From NCBI GenBank assembly GCA_020854055.1, contig JADZGD010000071.1:22747-86746 (forward strand): a DNA stretch of 64,000 nt, given 5' to 3'. Source of the DNA: Bryobacterales bacterium (lineage in GTDB: Bacteria; Acidobacteriota; Terriglobia; Bryobacterales; Bryobacteraceae). Positions 48,044 to 57,102 of the stretch are shown in pieces; position 1 is the first letter of the stretch; each line of letters begins with the position of its first letter. The translations under genes were made by a program, and so were the position numbers. The notes beneath the pieces are model-generated. The model did no database searches and was not told where the DNA came from. It saw only the letters and a program-made list of their open reading frames with translations.

Positions 48044-49579
48044 TTGCGCGGAAGTGACATTCTCGACCGCTTTTTGGAGCGACTCCGCCGGCGACATACC
48101 GCCAGGGTTGTCCTCAATCAGACAGCCATTGCGATGGCGGTATTGATGGGAGGAGTGGTGAGCCTCCTGTTTTTCGGAACGCAGATCTTCGACTGGTACT
48201 GGATTGCCGCGCTGGCGGTGGCGAGCGTGGCGTTCGGCGGATGGCGAATCCGGCGGCGACTCGCCGGTGAGTATGCGCTGGCCCGCATGGCGGACCGGAA
48301 ACTGGCGCTGCACGACAGCCTTTCAACGGCATGGTTTTTTGGACAGAGCACGGGCGGCGGCTCTCCGCTGGTGCAGTCAGCGCAACGGGAACTGGCCAAG
48401 GCTCAACTAAGCACCGCCGATCCGAAGAGCGTCGTCCCGTTTGCTGTCCCCAGGGGCCTCTACGCCTTGGGGGCATTGGCGGCGTTGGCGTTCGGCATGA
48501 TGGTCATCCGCTACGGCTCCTATCAGGGGCTGTCCCTGCGGGTGCCGGTGACGCCGGCAGTGACCGAGTTGCTTCGAAAAACCGAAGCGCTCAACGTGTT
48601 GGCCGAAGTGAAGCGTCCGAAAGATCCAACGAACCCGAACGAGAGGTGGCAGGACACTGGAATCGCCCTGGATCCGGACGACAGCGATCGTGCCGATGGA
48701 GACAACCGGGGACTGACGGTGGCCGAAAATCGTGATAGCAAATCGTCACAGGGAACAAAGCGAGGCGAATCCGGCGACTCGGTAACGGTAGAGAAGATCG
48801 AGCAACAGGGCCAGGGCGCCGAAGAGGCCTCAGGCACTTCGGAATCAGAGGCAGGAGAGCAATCGAGCGCCGGGCAGGGCACAAAGGGGAACCAGGAATC
48901 GGGCCCGCCGCGTGAGGGCAACCAGCAGCGCGCGCCCAACCGCCAGGCCGCCGCCGCGCAGTCCAACCAGCCGGGTGCCAACTCCAGCCTGATGAGCAGG
49001 ATGCGCGATGCAATGTCGAACCTGCTGTCGAAGTTAAATAGCCGTTCGCAACCGGGCGGACGGCAGCAAGGCGCCTCCGGTGAAAAGGGCACCCGGCAGG
49101 GGCAGCAACAGGCCACGCGGCAAAGTGGGAACCCGGCTGCCGCCCGCGAGCAATCCGAAGGGCGCGATGGCGGACAGATGCAGGACGGCAACGAGGGTGA
49201 CCCGGGGCAGAGTGCGCAGCAGGGCCGCGGCCAGGACACGCGCCAGCAGAGCGCCGACCGCCGTGGATCGGCCAATGCCACCAGCGGCGCTGGCAAAGAA
49301 GATGGCGAAAAAGATCTCGCCGCCGCCCAGCAGATGGCGGCCATGGGGAAGATCAGCGAGATCCTTGGACGGCGATCGCAGAACGTTTCCGGCGACATCA
49401 CCGTAGAAGTGAGTTCCGGGCGGCAGCAACTCCGGACGGCTTACTCGCAGCAGAACGCGCAACATATGGAGGCCGCCGGAGAGATTCATCGGGACGAGGT
49501 TCCGATGGCGCTACAAGCCTACGTGCAGCAATACTTCGAGCAGATTCGCAAGACCGCTCCGCGCCCCAGGCAGCGCTGA
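48044..49579 (+). CDS. Membrane protein with long Gln/Gly/Ser/Arg-rich low-complexity region (DUF4175-like)
   Basis: A 511-residue protein. The N terminus has basic residues (RFLERLRRRH), two close transmembrane helices (about 27-47 and 50-65) and a third near residue 145. From about 220 to 430 the chain is of low complexity, rich in Q, G, S, R and E (GQQQATRQSG, QSAQQGRGQDTRQQ). The last ~70 residues are again ordered (KISEILGRRSQNVSG and YVQQYFEQIRK). The layout recalls DUF4175-type proteins of Bacteroidota and Planctomycetota, whose function is unknown. The start is uncertain: TTG 48044 is the first in-frame start and has only a distant AGGAAAG. Confidence 0.7.
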   Translation: MRGSDILDRFLERLRRRHTARVVLNQTAIAMAVLMGGVVSLLFFGTQIFDWYWIAALAVASVAFGGWRIRRRLAGEYALARMADRKLALHDSLSTAWFFGQSTGGGSPLVQSAQRELAKAQLSTADPKSVVPFAVPRGLYALGALAALAFGMMVIRYGSYQGLSLRVPVTPAVTELLRKTEALNVLAEVKRPKDPTNPNERWQDTGIALDPDDSDRADGDNRGLTVAENRDSKSSQGTKRGESGDSVTVEKIEQQGQGAEEASGTSESEAGEQSSAGQGTKGNQESGPPREGNQQRAPNRQAAAAQSNQPGANSSLMSRMRDAMSNLLSKLNSRSQPGGRQQGASGEKGTRQGQQQATRQSGNPAAAREQSEGRDGGQMQDGNEGDPGQSAQQGRGQDTRQQSADRRGSANATSGAGKEDGEKDLAAAQQMAAMGKISEILGRRSQNVSGDITVEVSSGRQQLRTAYSQQNAQHMEAAGEIHRDEVPMALQAYVQQYFEQIRKTAPRPRQR

Positions 49580-49583
49580 CGGT

Positions 49584-50615
49584 TTACTTTTTCTGATCGC
49601 GTGATTCGAGCACCTGGCGGGCAAGGTAGTTGACCACCTGGGCGTCGTTACGCGCCATCTCATAATAAGCGGCGCGGTAGAGTTGATCCTTGCGATTCAT
49701 CAGCGTTTCGCGAATGGTCTGCTGCACCCGCGGGTCGCTCAGTTCCCGTTGTCCGGCAGGTTCGCGGGACGTAACCTTAAGGATGCGGTAGCCGTCGGGC
49801 GTATGAATCGCCTGATATTGGCCCGGTTGAAGCGCCTGTACCAGTTTGCGCAGGTCCGGATTTGCCTTTTCAAGCGATGACTGCGGAATGAAGCCCATGT
49901 CGCCGCCATTCGGCGCGGAACTGGTGTCTTCGGAGTAGTTCTGGGCCAGCATGGAGAAATCCTCGCCCTGGTGGAGGCGTTTGAGCAGCATCTCTATCTT
50001 CTTTTTGGCCTGGTCTTCATTCTGCGCCTTGTCGCTCTTGAGATTGCGCACATTCGGATCGGGGCTCGGAGTGACCAGGATCTGCGCCATGTGGATGTGG
50101 GGCTCGGCCCAACTGAAGTTACTCTTGTTGGCGTTGTAAAAATCGGCGATATCGCGGTCGGAGATCTGAATGTGGGAGGTGAACTCTTTGTTGAAGAGCT
50201 TTTGCACGCTCAAGTCACGCCGGATCTGTGTCTTCAGATCGTCAAGCGACGTCTTGCGCGAATCGAGCAGTTTCTGGAACTCCTCCTGGGTGTAGGGCGC
50301 CTTCAGTTCATTGAGTTTACCGTCCACGTCGGAATCAGTCGCCATGAGACCGAGTTTTTCGGCGCGCTGCAGCATGATTTCACCGTCGATCATGCCGCGC
50401 AGCACCTCCATTTTCTGGATCATTACCTGGTCGTCGCTGGCGCGGTTATCGGTGGAGCCGAACTGCGCCAGGTATTGCTTATCGAGATCGGCGAACGTGA
50501 TCGAACGGCCATTGACCTGGGCGGCGACATTGGGCGGCGCGGACTTCTTACAGCCGGCTAACGACAAAAACGCGACAATCCCGGCCGCGAGCAGCCGGCG
50601 GGTATTCATGGACAT
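49584..50615 (-). CDS. SurA-like peptidyl-prolyl isomerase lipoprotein
   Basis: A 343-residue periplasmic foldase. The lipobox LAGC (cysteine about residue 22) indicates a lipoprotein. A SurA/PrsA N-terminal helical domain (about 30-165) is followed by one parvulin domain (IHMAQILVTP to YRILKVTSREPAG, about 175-290), in which GEDFSMLAQNYSEDTSSAPNGGDMGFI is the core. It probably helps outer-membrane proteins fold, suiting the large beta-barrel receptor in this genome. A TAGAAT box is eight bases before the ATG. It lies 39 bases after the DUF1080 gene. Confidence 0.9.
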   Translation of the reverse strand: MSMNTRRLLAAGIVAFLSLAGCKKSAPPNVAAQVNGRSITFADLDKQYLAQFGSTDNRASDDQVMIQKMEVLRGMIDGEIMLQRAEKLGLMATDSDVDGKLNELKAPYTQEEFQKLLDSRKTSLDDLKTQIRRDLSVQKLFNKEFTSHIQISDRDIADFYNANKSNFSWAEPHIHMAQILVTPSPDPNVRNLKSDKAQNEDQAKKKIEMLLKRLHQGEDFSMLAQNYSEDTSSAPNGGDMGFIPQSSLEKANPDLRKLVQALQPGQYQAIHTPDGYRILKVTSREPAGQRELSDPRVQQTIRETLMNRKDQLYRAAYYEMARNDAQVVNYLARQVLESRDQKK

Positions 50616-50629
50616 GAGCTTCCATTCTA
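50616..50629 (-). promoter_or_regulatory. Possible -10 box of the SurA-like gene
   Basis: TAGAAT (50629-50624 on the minus strand) ends eight bases before the ATG, the same arrangement as at larE. A short GGAAG lies between, so either leaderless or ordinary initiation from an upstream transcript is possible. Confidence 0.3.
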
Positions 50630-50654
50630 GCGTAGCCCTGGTTATGCTCCATTG

Positions 50655-51251
50655 CTACGATCGTGGCGCAAGCACCTTGATTTTCACATTTCGGAACTCG
50701 ATAGCGTAGCCTTCCGCTTCGAGGCCGACGTAACCGGATGCCACCTGGCAATCCATAATGCTACTTACTTTTCCGTTCACCGCCAGCGTCAATTTGCCGT
50801 GGTCCGCCCGAATGTCCAGCGTGTTCCACTCACCGGCGGCCTTCACCAGTTGTCCGTTCAACATCTCGGATTGGAGGTTGACTCTCCGCGGGGAGCCATA
50901 AACCGGTGTCAGGGCGAAGAAATACCCGCCGTCCGCGCCACCCAGTTGAGCTTGTTGCCAGATGGAACCATCCTTGCTGTTGCGAATGAAAACGCCGCTA
51001 TTATAGTTCTTCCCTGGTGCTTTCAGCGGAACAAAGCGAGCTTCGACGTGAAAGTCGAAGTTGCCGAATTCACGGTTGTACCGGTACCATTCGTGTCCTG
51101 TTCGATCGCCGGCGCATAGCAGAATGCCGGTGGAGGGGTCCAATTGCCAGGGTTCTCCGGCTTTGAGCCCGGCAGTGGGCGGGATGGGAACGCGGGTCCA
51201 CGTCCCTTCCCGCAGCAGGTCGATCCAGCCGGAATCAACGGATTGCTTCAT
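50655..51251 (-). CDS. DUF1080 (3-keto-disaccharide hydrolase-like) protein
   Basis: A 198-residue concanavalin-like beta-sandwich. NFDFHVEARF, NSGVFIRNSKDG, GEWNTLDIRADHGKLTLAVNGK and GYVGLEAEGYAIEFRNVKI are the usual DUF1080 segments. Family members act on 3-keto-glucosides or bind glycans. Most are exported, but this one has no signal peptide. Its start lies inside fabD (17-base overlap), so its expression is tied to fatty-acid synthesis. Confidence 0.88.
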   Translation of the reverse strand: MKQSVDSGWIDLLREGTWTRVPIPPTAGLKAGEPWQLDPSTGILLCAGDRTGHEWYRYNREFGNFDFHVEARFVPLKAPGKNYNSGVFIRNSKDGSIWQQAQLGGADGGYFFALTPVYGSPRRVNLQSEMLNGQLVKAAGEWNTLDIRADHGKLTLAVNGKVSSIMDCQVASGYVGLEAEGYAIEFRNVKIKVLAPRS

Positions 51252-52167
51252 GGAGTTTCTCCCAATCGGCGGCTTCGCCGAACTGGATGCATTTTACGGT
51301 GGGGGCGACTGCGCGCAACAGGCCGGTAAGTACGCTTCCGGCTCCCACCTCGATACACAGTTCGATGTCCCGGGCCGCAAGTTTCTCCATGCTGGCGGTC
51401 CACAACACCGGGTTGGGCACCTGTTCGTAGAGTCCGCGGCGGGCCTCCTCCCCGGTATGAATCAACTCCGCCTGCCAGTTGTTGATCATCGGGACGGTGA
51501 GGTTCGCGAAGCAGGTGGCATCGAGGCCGGTCTTCAACTCCTGCTGGGCAGGCTTCATTAGCGGGCAATGGAAAGGGGCGCTTACCGGAAGAATAATCGC
51601 ACGTTTGGCGCCTGCAGCCTTGGCTAAACTGGCGGCGCGCTCGACCGCCTCGGCATGTCCGGCGATGACAATCTGGTCAGGCGAGTTCAGGTTGGCGGCC
51701 GCAACCACCTGCCCCTGGGCCGCTTCGTTCAGGATGCTATCCAGTTTCCCGGCGGGCAGGCGCAGGATCGCCGCCATCGCGCCAATCCCCGGCGGAACGG
51801 CGCGTTGCATGTACTGGCCGCGCTTGCGGACAAGCCGGACGGCGTCGGCAAAATCGAGACTGCCGGCCGCGACCAGCGCCGAGTACTCGCCGAGGCTGTG
51901 CCCGGCTACGAGCGAGCAGCTTACGCCCTTTTCCCGGAGCACGGCCAACGCCGCCACCGAAACGGTGAGCAGCGCGGGTTGGGTATTTTCGGTGAGCTTC
52001 AGATCGGCCTCAGGTCCTTCGAAGCAGAGTTTGGAGAGCGGGAACTCGAGGGCCTCGTCCGCCTTGCGAAAAACAGCGGCGGCGCAATCGAAGGCCTCGG
52101 CCAGTGACTTGCCCATTCCGGGAAACTGCGAGCCCTGGCCGGGGAATAGGAACGCGATCTTCGGCAT
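51235..52167 (-). CDS. fabD: Malonyl-CoA:acyl carrier protein transacylase
   Basis: A 310-residue enzyme that loads malonate on acyl carrier protein for fatty-acid synthesis. The nucleophile is S91 in GHSLGEYSAL; FPGQGSQFPGMG at the N terminus and the APFHCPLM segment with the catalytic histidine are present. SD AGGAG precedes the ATG. A GATAAT box lies nine bases upstream. No other fab gene is adjacent; the gene is divergent from a GH20-like gene. Confidence 0.95.
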   Translation of the reverse strand: MPKIAFLFPGQGSQFPGMGKSLAEAFDCAAAVFRKADEALEFPLSKLCFEGPEADLKLTENTQPALLTVSVAALAVLREKGVSCSLVAGHSLGEYSALVAAGSLDFADAVRLVRKRGQYMQRAVPPGIGAMAAILRLPAGKLDSILNEAAQGQVVAAANLNSPDQIVIAGHAEAVERAASLAKAAGAKRAIILPVSAPFHCPLMKPAQQELKTGLDATCFANLTVPMINNWQAELIHTGEEARRGLYEQVPNPVLWTASMEKLAARDIELCIEVGAGSVLTGLLRAVAPTVKCIQFGEAADWEKLHEAIR

Positions 52168-52228
52168 AAACTCCTGATTATCGCAAAGCCGGTTCTACAG
52201 TAGATGGCGGACCGGATACAATGTCGGC
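52168..52228. promoter_or_regulatory. Divergent promoter region between fabD and the GH20-like gene
   Basis: GATAAT for fabD (minus strand, 52182-52177) is nine bases from its ATG, and TACAAT for the GH20-like gene (52217-52222) is six bases from its GTG. The inverted repeat GGTTCTACAGTAGA lies between the boxes. Both genes would have very short or no leaders. Confidence 0.35.
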
Positions 52229-54418
52229 GTGTTCAAGGCACTGATCCTCCTGCTCCCGGCCCTCGTCATTTTCGCCCAACAGCCCACCGAACTGGCGCTA
52301 CGCGGCTATTCGGTGATCCCCTCTCCCCGTTCAGTACGGCTTTCTCCGGGTGATCTGGTGGTAGACCGAAGCTGGAGCGTGGATCGGGGCACGATCGCCG
52401 CGAACGACATCGCGGTGCGAACACTGTTGGCGGGTGTACATCAACTCCATGCGCCGTCTCTTGCGCCCGGCGCCCCGGCGGCAAACGTCATTCGCCTGGC
52501 GATCAAACCGGGCGCGGTGGCCACCGGAGCCGAACCATTGATTGACAGGCAGGCCTACCAGTTAAAGATGAACAACGGCATGGTGGCGGTGACCGGTAAC
52601 GCGCCGGAAGGGCTGTTCTATGGGGTACAGACTCTGTTGCAACTGATGAAACCGGATACGGCGGGCAGAGTTTCTGTGCCGGCCGGCGTGATTGAGGACT
52701 GGCCCCGGCTGGCGCTGCGCTTCCTGCACTGGGACGCCAAACATCACCAGGACCGCATGAAAACGCTGAAGCGGTACCTGGACTGGTCGGCGCGTTTGAA
52801 AATCAATATGATCGGTTTCGAACTGGAGGATAAGTTCGAGTATCCATCACACCCGGTGATCGGGGCGCCGGGTGCGTTCACCGCCGCCCAGTTGCAGGAA
52901 CTCGTAGACTACGGCCTGGAGCGGTACATCCAGGTCGTGCCAGTGGTGCAGTCGCCGGCGCACATGGCATACGTGCTGAAACACCCCGAATTCGCCGACT
53001 TGCGGGCGGATGGCAACAACTACCAGAGCGACGTCTGCAACCCCAAAACGCTCGATCTGATCTTCTCGATGTATGGCGATGTTATCAAGGCCACCCGCGG
53101 CGTCAAGTACTTTTTCGTTTCCACCGACGAGGTGTACTTTGCCGCCATCGGCAATACATGCCGGGCGCCATACAATCCGGTAAACCGCAGCCTGGCGTGG
53201 GTGGATTTTGTCCGCCGGGCGCATGAGTTTTTGTCCGGACAGGGGCGCACGATGCTGGTGTGGGCCGAGTTCCCTCTGCGCGTGGAGCACGTCAAACTGC
53301 TGCCCGAAGGAATCATTGACGGCGTGGTGGGCGAAGCGTCGTTTCTGCCTATCGAGAAGCAGCGCCACATTCGCCAGCTACAGTATGTCTCCATGCAGGG
53401 CGCTGAACTGTTGTTTCCCAACATCTTCTCGCTCGAGGGTGGCCGCCGGCCGGGCAATCTGGAGACGGCGCGTGCAGCCTTTCAATCGGGGCGAGCCATG
53501 GGCGGCAATCCGATAGGCGCTTTTGGCGCAGCCTGGGACGATTCGGGACTGCATAACGAGACGTTCTGGCTGGGCTGGTCGACGGTGGCACAGTATGCCT
53601 GGAATCCGGATACGGCTCCGCTAGACCAGCACGTGGCCGAGTTTTTCAGCCTCTATTACGGGCCGCATGTGCGGGGCATGGCCGATGTGTACCGCTCGCT
53701 TCAGAAGCAGGCACGCGGGTGGGAGCAAACCTGGGATTACATCCCTTCGAAGACTGTGCTGACGCGCTATGGCGGCTATTTCGGCAAGGGGTTGAGCACT
53801 CATCGCAGTGATATGACCCTGGCGACGCCGCTGATCAACGACCTGCCGGACTGGTTTCCGGATCCGTTCTGGTCCGAACGCTACCACGCCTGGCTGGCCG
53901 AAGCGCGGCGGATGACGGCAGAAAACCGGCGCTTGCAGGAAGAGATTCAAACCAATATCCAACTGGCCGACCGCAACCGCTACAACCTGGAGGTGCTGCT
54001 GGTGCTGGCGCGCTTCATCAACCACCACTGGCAACTGTTGCTGTCGTTGGAACAGGCCGAAAATACCCTGCGCGAAGCGCAGTCGCTGGCCGGCGAGGAC
54101 AAACATGCCGAGGCGGTGTCCCGGCTGAAGGCCGCCTACGACATTGTTGATCGCATCGGGAAGCAGCGCGTGGCGACCTTCAACGATCTGAAAAGCGTCT
54201 TCGAGAAGAGCCGCTTTCCCAAGGGGCAGTCCGTGGACGGGCGTAAGTTCGTGCACATTTACGACGACGTAAAGGACCACTGGGCGGACCGGCGCGCCGA
54301 TCTGAGTTTCATGACGGCGCCCGAGGAGAGCCTGGCGCTGGACCGTTGGAACGCCGAGTTGGCGAACGTGATTCGTATCTATGCGGGCACGAACGGAGTC
54401 GACGTCCCCACATTCTGA
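52229..54418 (+). CDS. Exported glycoside hydrolase family 20-like (beta-N-acetylhexosaminidase) protein
   Basis: A 729-residue exported protein (signal peptide 1-17). Residues about 28-155 form the small alpha/beta domain that precedes GH20 barrels (VIPSPRSVRLSPG ... GLFYGVQTLLQL). The barrel begins LALRFLHWDAKHH and contains the D300-E301 pair in FFVSTDEVYF, equal to the catalytic Asp-Glu of GH20, where the Asp positions the substrate N-acetyl group. The usual HxGGDE reads FVSTDE, so activity may differ. A long helical C-terminal part (residues 550-729) is added. GTG start with a TACAAT box six bases before. It converges on the PIG-L gene of the carbohydrate locus. Confidence 0.82.
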   Translation: MFKALILLLPALVIFAQQPTELALRGYSVIPSPRSVRLSPGDLVVDRSWSVDRGTIAANDIAVRTLLAGVHQLHAPSLAPGAPAANVIRLAIKPGAVATGAEPLIDRQAYQLKMNNGMVAVTGNAPEGLFYGVQTLLQLMKPDTAGRVSVPAGVIEDWPRLALRFLHWDAKHHQDRMKTLKRYLDWSARLKINMIGFELEDKFEYPSHPVIGAPGAFTAAQLQELVDYGLERYIQVVPVVQSPAHMAYVLKHPEFADLRADGNNYQSDVCNPKTLDLIFSMYGDVIKATRGVKYFFVSTDEVYFAAIGNTCRAPYNPVNRSLAWVDFVRRAHEFLSGQGRTMLVWAEFPLRVEHVKLLPEGIIDGVVGEASFLPIEKQRHIRQLQYVSMQGAELLFPNIFSLEGGRRPGNLETARAAFQSGRAMGGNPIGAFGAAWDDSGLHNETFWLGWSTVAQYAWNPDTAPLDQHVAEFFSLYYGPHVRGMADVYRSLQKQARGWEQTWDYIPSKTVLTRYGGYFGKGLSTHRSDMTLATPLINDLPDWFPDPFWSERYHAWLAEARRMTAENRRLQEEIQTNIQLADRNRYNLEVLLVLARFINHHWQLLLSLEQAENTLREAQSLAGEDKHAEAVSRLKAAYDIVDRIGKQRVATFNDLKSVFEKSRFPKGQSVDGRKFVHIYDDVKDHWADRRADLSFMTAPEESLALDRWNAELANVIRIYAGTNGVDVPTF

Positions 54419-54447
54419 ACGGTAGGGCGTACGGGCGTGGTAGCGGT

Positions 54448-55224
54448 TCAGCCAATCGGGAGCCGCGCCGGACCACGGGCGTAGGCGACATAGGCTTCCG
54501 CGCGTTCGCAGCCGCACTCCAGGCCGCGAAACTTTTCCATGTCGGCGTGGAGTTCGTAGCAGTTATCCGGCTTCTGGCTGACGTGGGCGTAAATGGCATC
54601 GTGCTTCCTGCGCCAGGTGGTGGTGACATCCACGTAGGTGGTGGGCAGGAACTGTTGCGTTTGCCGGCCAGTAAGCACCTCGTGGTAGTAAAGCTCGAAG
54701 GCCCCCCGGCCCTTCGTTTGTGTTCGCTGCCAGGCATCGTAGGCGAGCAGCGATGTCACGCGATGGTCGCGGTGGGTATCGATGGGCCAATGAGTAAAGA
54801 CCAGGTCGGGTTTTTGCGCTAGCAATACTTGGCGGAACTCGTCGTATCGCTTCGCGTTGAGTTCCGTTGCGCCGTCAACCTGGGTGCAGAATACGGGGCT
54901 GGCGCCGAGGATCTGGCAGGCACGCTCCGCCTCACGGCTGCGGATGGCGGCAGCTTCGGCGTGGGATTTGCCGTCGATCCCGGCTTCGCCGCGCGTCAGG
55001 TAAAGCGCCACCACCCGGTGTCCGGCTGCCGAGAAGCGAGCCATGCTGCCGCCGCAGGCGCTTTCCGGGTCGTCCGGATGAGCGCCCGCAAAAACCACCG
55101 TGAGCTTGCGGCTGGCCTGCTCCGGCAGGAGAAGGCCGTGACCTTCCTGAACCAGCGCGGCGCTGCCCAACAGGCCGATCAGATTCCGGCGGCTGAAATC
55201 TCCACGAGGTGAACATGGCGGCAT
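54448..55224 (-). CDS. PIG-L/LmbE-family deacetylase with Tat signal
   Basis: A 258-residue zinc-dependent N-deacetylase. The metal and catalytic motif is H49-P-D-D52 (FAGAHPDDPE), and H151 and H154 in HWPIDTHRDH provide further ligands. The family removes acetyl groups from GlcNAc-containing or related compounds. SRRNLIGLLGSAAL at residues 11-24 looks like a Tat signal. SD AGGAGC precedes the ATG. Twenty-four bases after ridA; last gene of the GH2-MFS-RidA-PIG-L run. Confidence 0.88.
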   Translation of the reverse strand: MPPCSPRGDFSRRNLIGLLGSAALVQEGHGLLLPEQASRKLTVVFAGAHPDDPESACGGSMARFSAAGHRVVALYLTRGEAGIDGKSHAEAAAIRSREAERACQILGASPVFCTQVDGATELNAKRYDEFRQVLLAQKPDLVFTHWPIDTHRDHRVTSLLAYDAWQRTQTKGRGAFELYYHEVLTGRQTQQFLPTTYVDVTTTWRRKHDAIYAHVSQKPDNCYELHADMEKFRGLECGCERAEAYVAYARGPARLPIG

Positions 55225-55248
55225 GGGCGCTCCTATGGCTTGGGTTGG

Positions 55249-55686
55249 TTACTTAATTTCGAAGACTACTTCCACCTCTACCGCAACGCCGGTTGGCAGC
55301 GAGGCAAAGCCCAGCGCGGAGCGGGCATGAAAGCCGTCTCCGGCCTTATCGAAGACTTCGTGCAGCAGGTCCGACGCGCCGTTGATCACCAGGTGCTGCT
55401 CAATGAAATCCGGCGCGGAGTTGACGCACCCGAGAACCTTCACCACGCGCAGTCCGTCGAGGGTGCCGTGGGTGTTCCAAGCCGAGTTGAGTATCTGTGC
55501 GGCGCAATCACGGGCGGCGGCGTAACCTTGTTCGGTCGTCAACCCGGCGCCCAGTTTGCCCTTCAATTTGCTGACATGGCCGGAGGTGAACAACTGACTA
55601 CCCGAGTGGGCGCAGAGGTTTAGATACCCGGGTGTCTGCTTTTCAAAAACGATACCGAGGGATTCCGCTTTCTGTTGAGGAGTCAT
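55249..55686 (-). CDS. RidA/YjgF-family protein
   Basis: A 145-residue protein of the Rid family, which in RidA proper hydrolyses reactive enamines and imines. The fold is visible from LFTSGHVSK to the C-terminal HARSALGFASLPTGVAVEVEVVFEIK, with the conserved Arg in ARSA. The chain is longer than RidA (about 125-130) and closer to the YjgF-like subgroup with a long N-terminal strand pair. ATG 55686 follows GGGAG. In this cluster it may protect amino-sugar catabolism from imines. Confidence 0.85.
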   Translation of the reverse strand: MTPQQKAESLGIVFEKQTPGYLNLCAHSGSQLFTSGHVSKLKGKLGAGLTTEQGYAAARDCAAQILNSAWNTHGTLDGLRVVKVLGCVNSAPDFIEQHLVINGASDLLHEVFDKAGDGFHARSALGFASLPTGVAVEVEVVFEIK

Positions 55687-55735
55687 AATTAGCTTCTCCC
55701 ACGATAGGAGGCGGAAACCCGCCGGCGCAAGCCGC

Positions 55736-57085
55736 CTACGCCCGCGTGCCGGATGGCGGCGGTTCAATCTGAATCGTCTCGCGCACAAGCAGCAGGTATG
55801 CCAGGGCGGATAGGATGCCCAATCCGGCGCTCACCAGTAGTGCCGGAGAAAAACTGTCGGTGCGCTGTACGATAAATCCCGTCACCGTGGGCGCGAGCGC
55901 GCCGCCGATATAGCCTCCGAAATTCTGGATGGAGCCGAGCGACGCGGTGAACTGGCTGGGAGCGGCAATCGGTACGGTGGCCCAGGCGGTAGCGCTGGCG
56001 ACATAGGTGAGAAACAGCGAGATGGAGATAAAGGTGAGCGCTGCCGTATTCGAGCGAGCCGACACGGTGGCCACCGTTGATAGCGAGATGGCGCAGAGGC
56101 AGGTGGACATCAGCAATTTGCGTCCGCGCATTGGCGCCATTCCGCGCCTGGTGAGAAAGTCGCACAGCCAGCCGCCAACCACTGCCCCGACGAAACCGAA
56201 AAAGAACGGTATGGCGGCCACCACTCCCACACGGGCCATGCTCAGGTGGCGTTCGTGCTCCAGGTAATAGGGCAACCACGCAGTGTAAAGCCAGCCCGTA
56301 TAGACCGTTCCGAAGAAGCCGCCAATCATGCCCCAGGTGGTCTTGTGGGCGAAGAGCTTCTTCCACTGGGCAAAGGATGGCGGCTCGGATGAGACATTTT
56401 CATCGCCTTCGGTGAGAAAGCGGACCTCTTCCGGGGTGAGATCCACTTCAGACGGGTCGCGGTGGACGGCCCACCAGACGAATGCCAGCAGCACGCCCGC
56501 AGCGCCGGCAATGACGAACATCCAGCGCCAGCTCAGGCTGAGCATGAGGAAGGTTAGCACCGGAATGGCGATAAAGTTGCCAAGCGAGGAGGCAGATTGC
56601 AGCAGCCCGGTGGCGAATCCGCGCTGGTGAACGGCGAACCAGTCGCGCACCACTCGCGCTCCGCCGGGGAACAGCGGCGCTTCACCAACGCCCAGGGTGA
56701 CCCGCGCCGCGACGAAGGTCCAGAACCCGATGACAATACCGCCGGCCGCCTGCGCCACCGACCAGGCAAAAAGTCCGAGTGCGAGAAGCCGGCGCGGACC
56801 AAACCGGTCAATGAGTCCGCCCACCGGCAACTGGGCGAAAGCATATGCCCAAAGGAAGGCGGAAAGCAGCACGCCCATCATCGCCACTGGAATTTTCAGA
56901 TCATGCTGGATCAGTTGATTGGCTACCGCCAGCGTGGCGCGATCGATGTAATTCAACGCGCCCCCGATAATCAGAAGGATCACGGACCACTTCTGGATCG
57001 AGGCGATGCGCGCGGGCGGTTTCACGGCCGTGGATAGGCTGTTGCGAGGTGAGGGTTGAGCCACAGGCGAGAATTGTACCAACAC
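55736..57085 (-). CDS. MFS transporter, anion:cation symporter type (hexuronate/sugar-acid uptake)
   Basis: A 449-residue major-facilitator transporter with twelve predicted helices. The sequence GGALNYIDRATLAVANQLI at helix 1 and GLIDRFGPRRLLALGLFAWS in loop 2-3 match the ACS family (ExuT, GudP and relatives), which import hexuronates, glucarate or galactarate with protons. A GH2 gene follows on its upstream side (17 bases) and ridA on the downstream side, which suggests uptake of the sugar released. The GTG start is uncertain. Confidence 0.88.
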   Translation of the reverse strand: MLVQFSPVAQPSPRNSLSTAVKPPARIASIQKWSVILLIIGGALNYIDRATLAVANQLIQHDLKIPVAMMGVLLSAFLWAYAFAQLPVGGLIDRFGPRRLLALGLFAWSVAQAAGGIVIGFWTFVAARVTLGVGEAPLFPGGARVVRDWFAVHQRGFATGLLQSASSLGNFIAIPVLTFLMLSLSWRWMFVIAGAAGVLLAFVWWAVHRDPSEVDLTPEEVRFLTEGDENVSSEPPSFAQWKKLFAHKTTWGMIGGFFGTVYTGWLYTAWLPYYLEHERHLSMARVGVVAAIPFFFGFVGAVVGGWLCDFLTRRGMAPMRGRKLLMSTCLCAISLSTVATVSARSNTAALTFISISLFLTYVASATAWATVPIAAPSQFTASLGSIQNFGGYIGGALAPTVTGFIVQRTDSFSPALLVSAGLGILSALAYLLLVRETIQIEPPPSGTRA

Positions 57086-57102
57086 CCGGCGTCCGGCACG
57101 AG

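Noticed and set aside
48720..49320. Tandem DNA repeats in the Gln/Gly-rich region.
   Set aside because: The protein is of low complexity, but the DNA shows no regular repeat unit.
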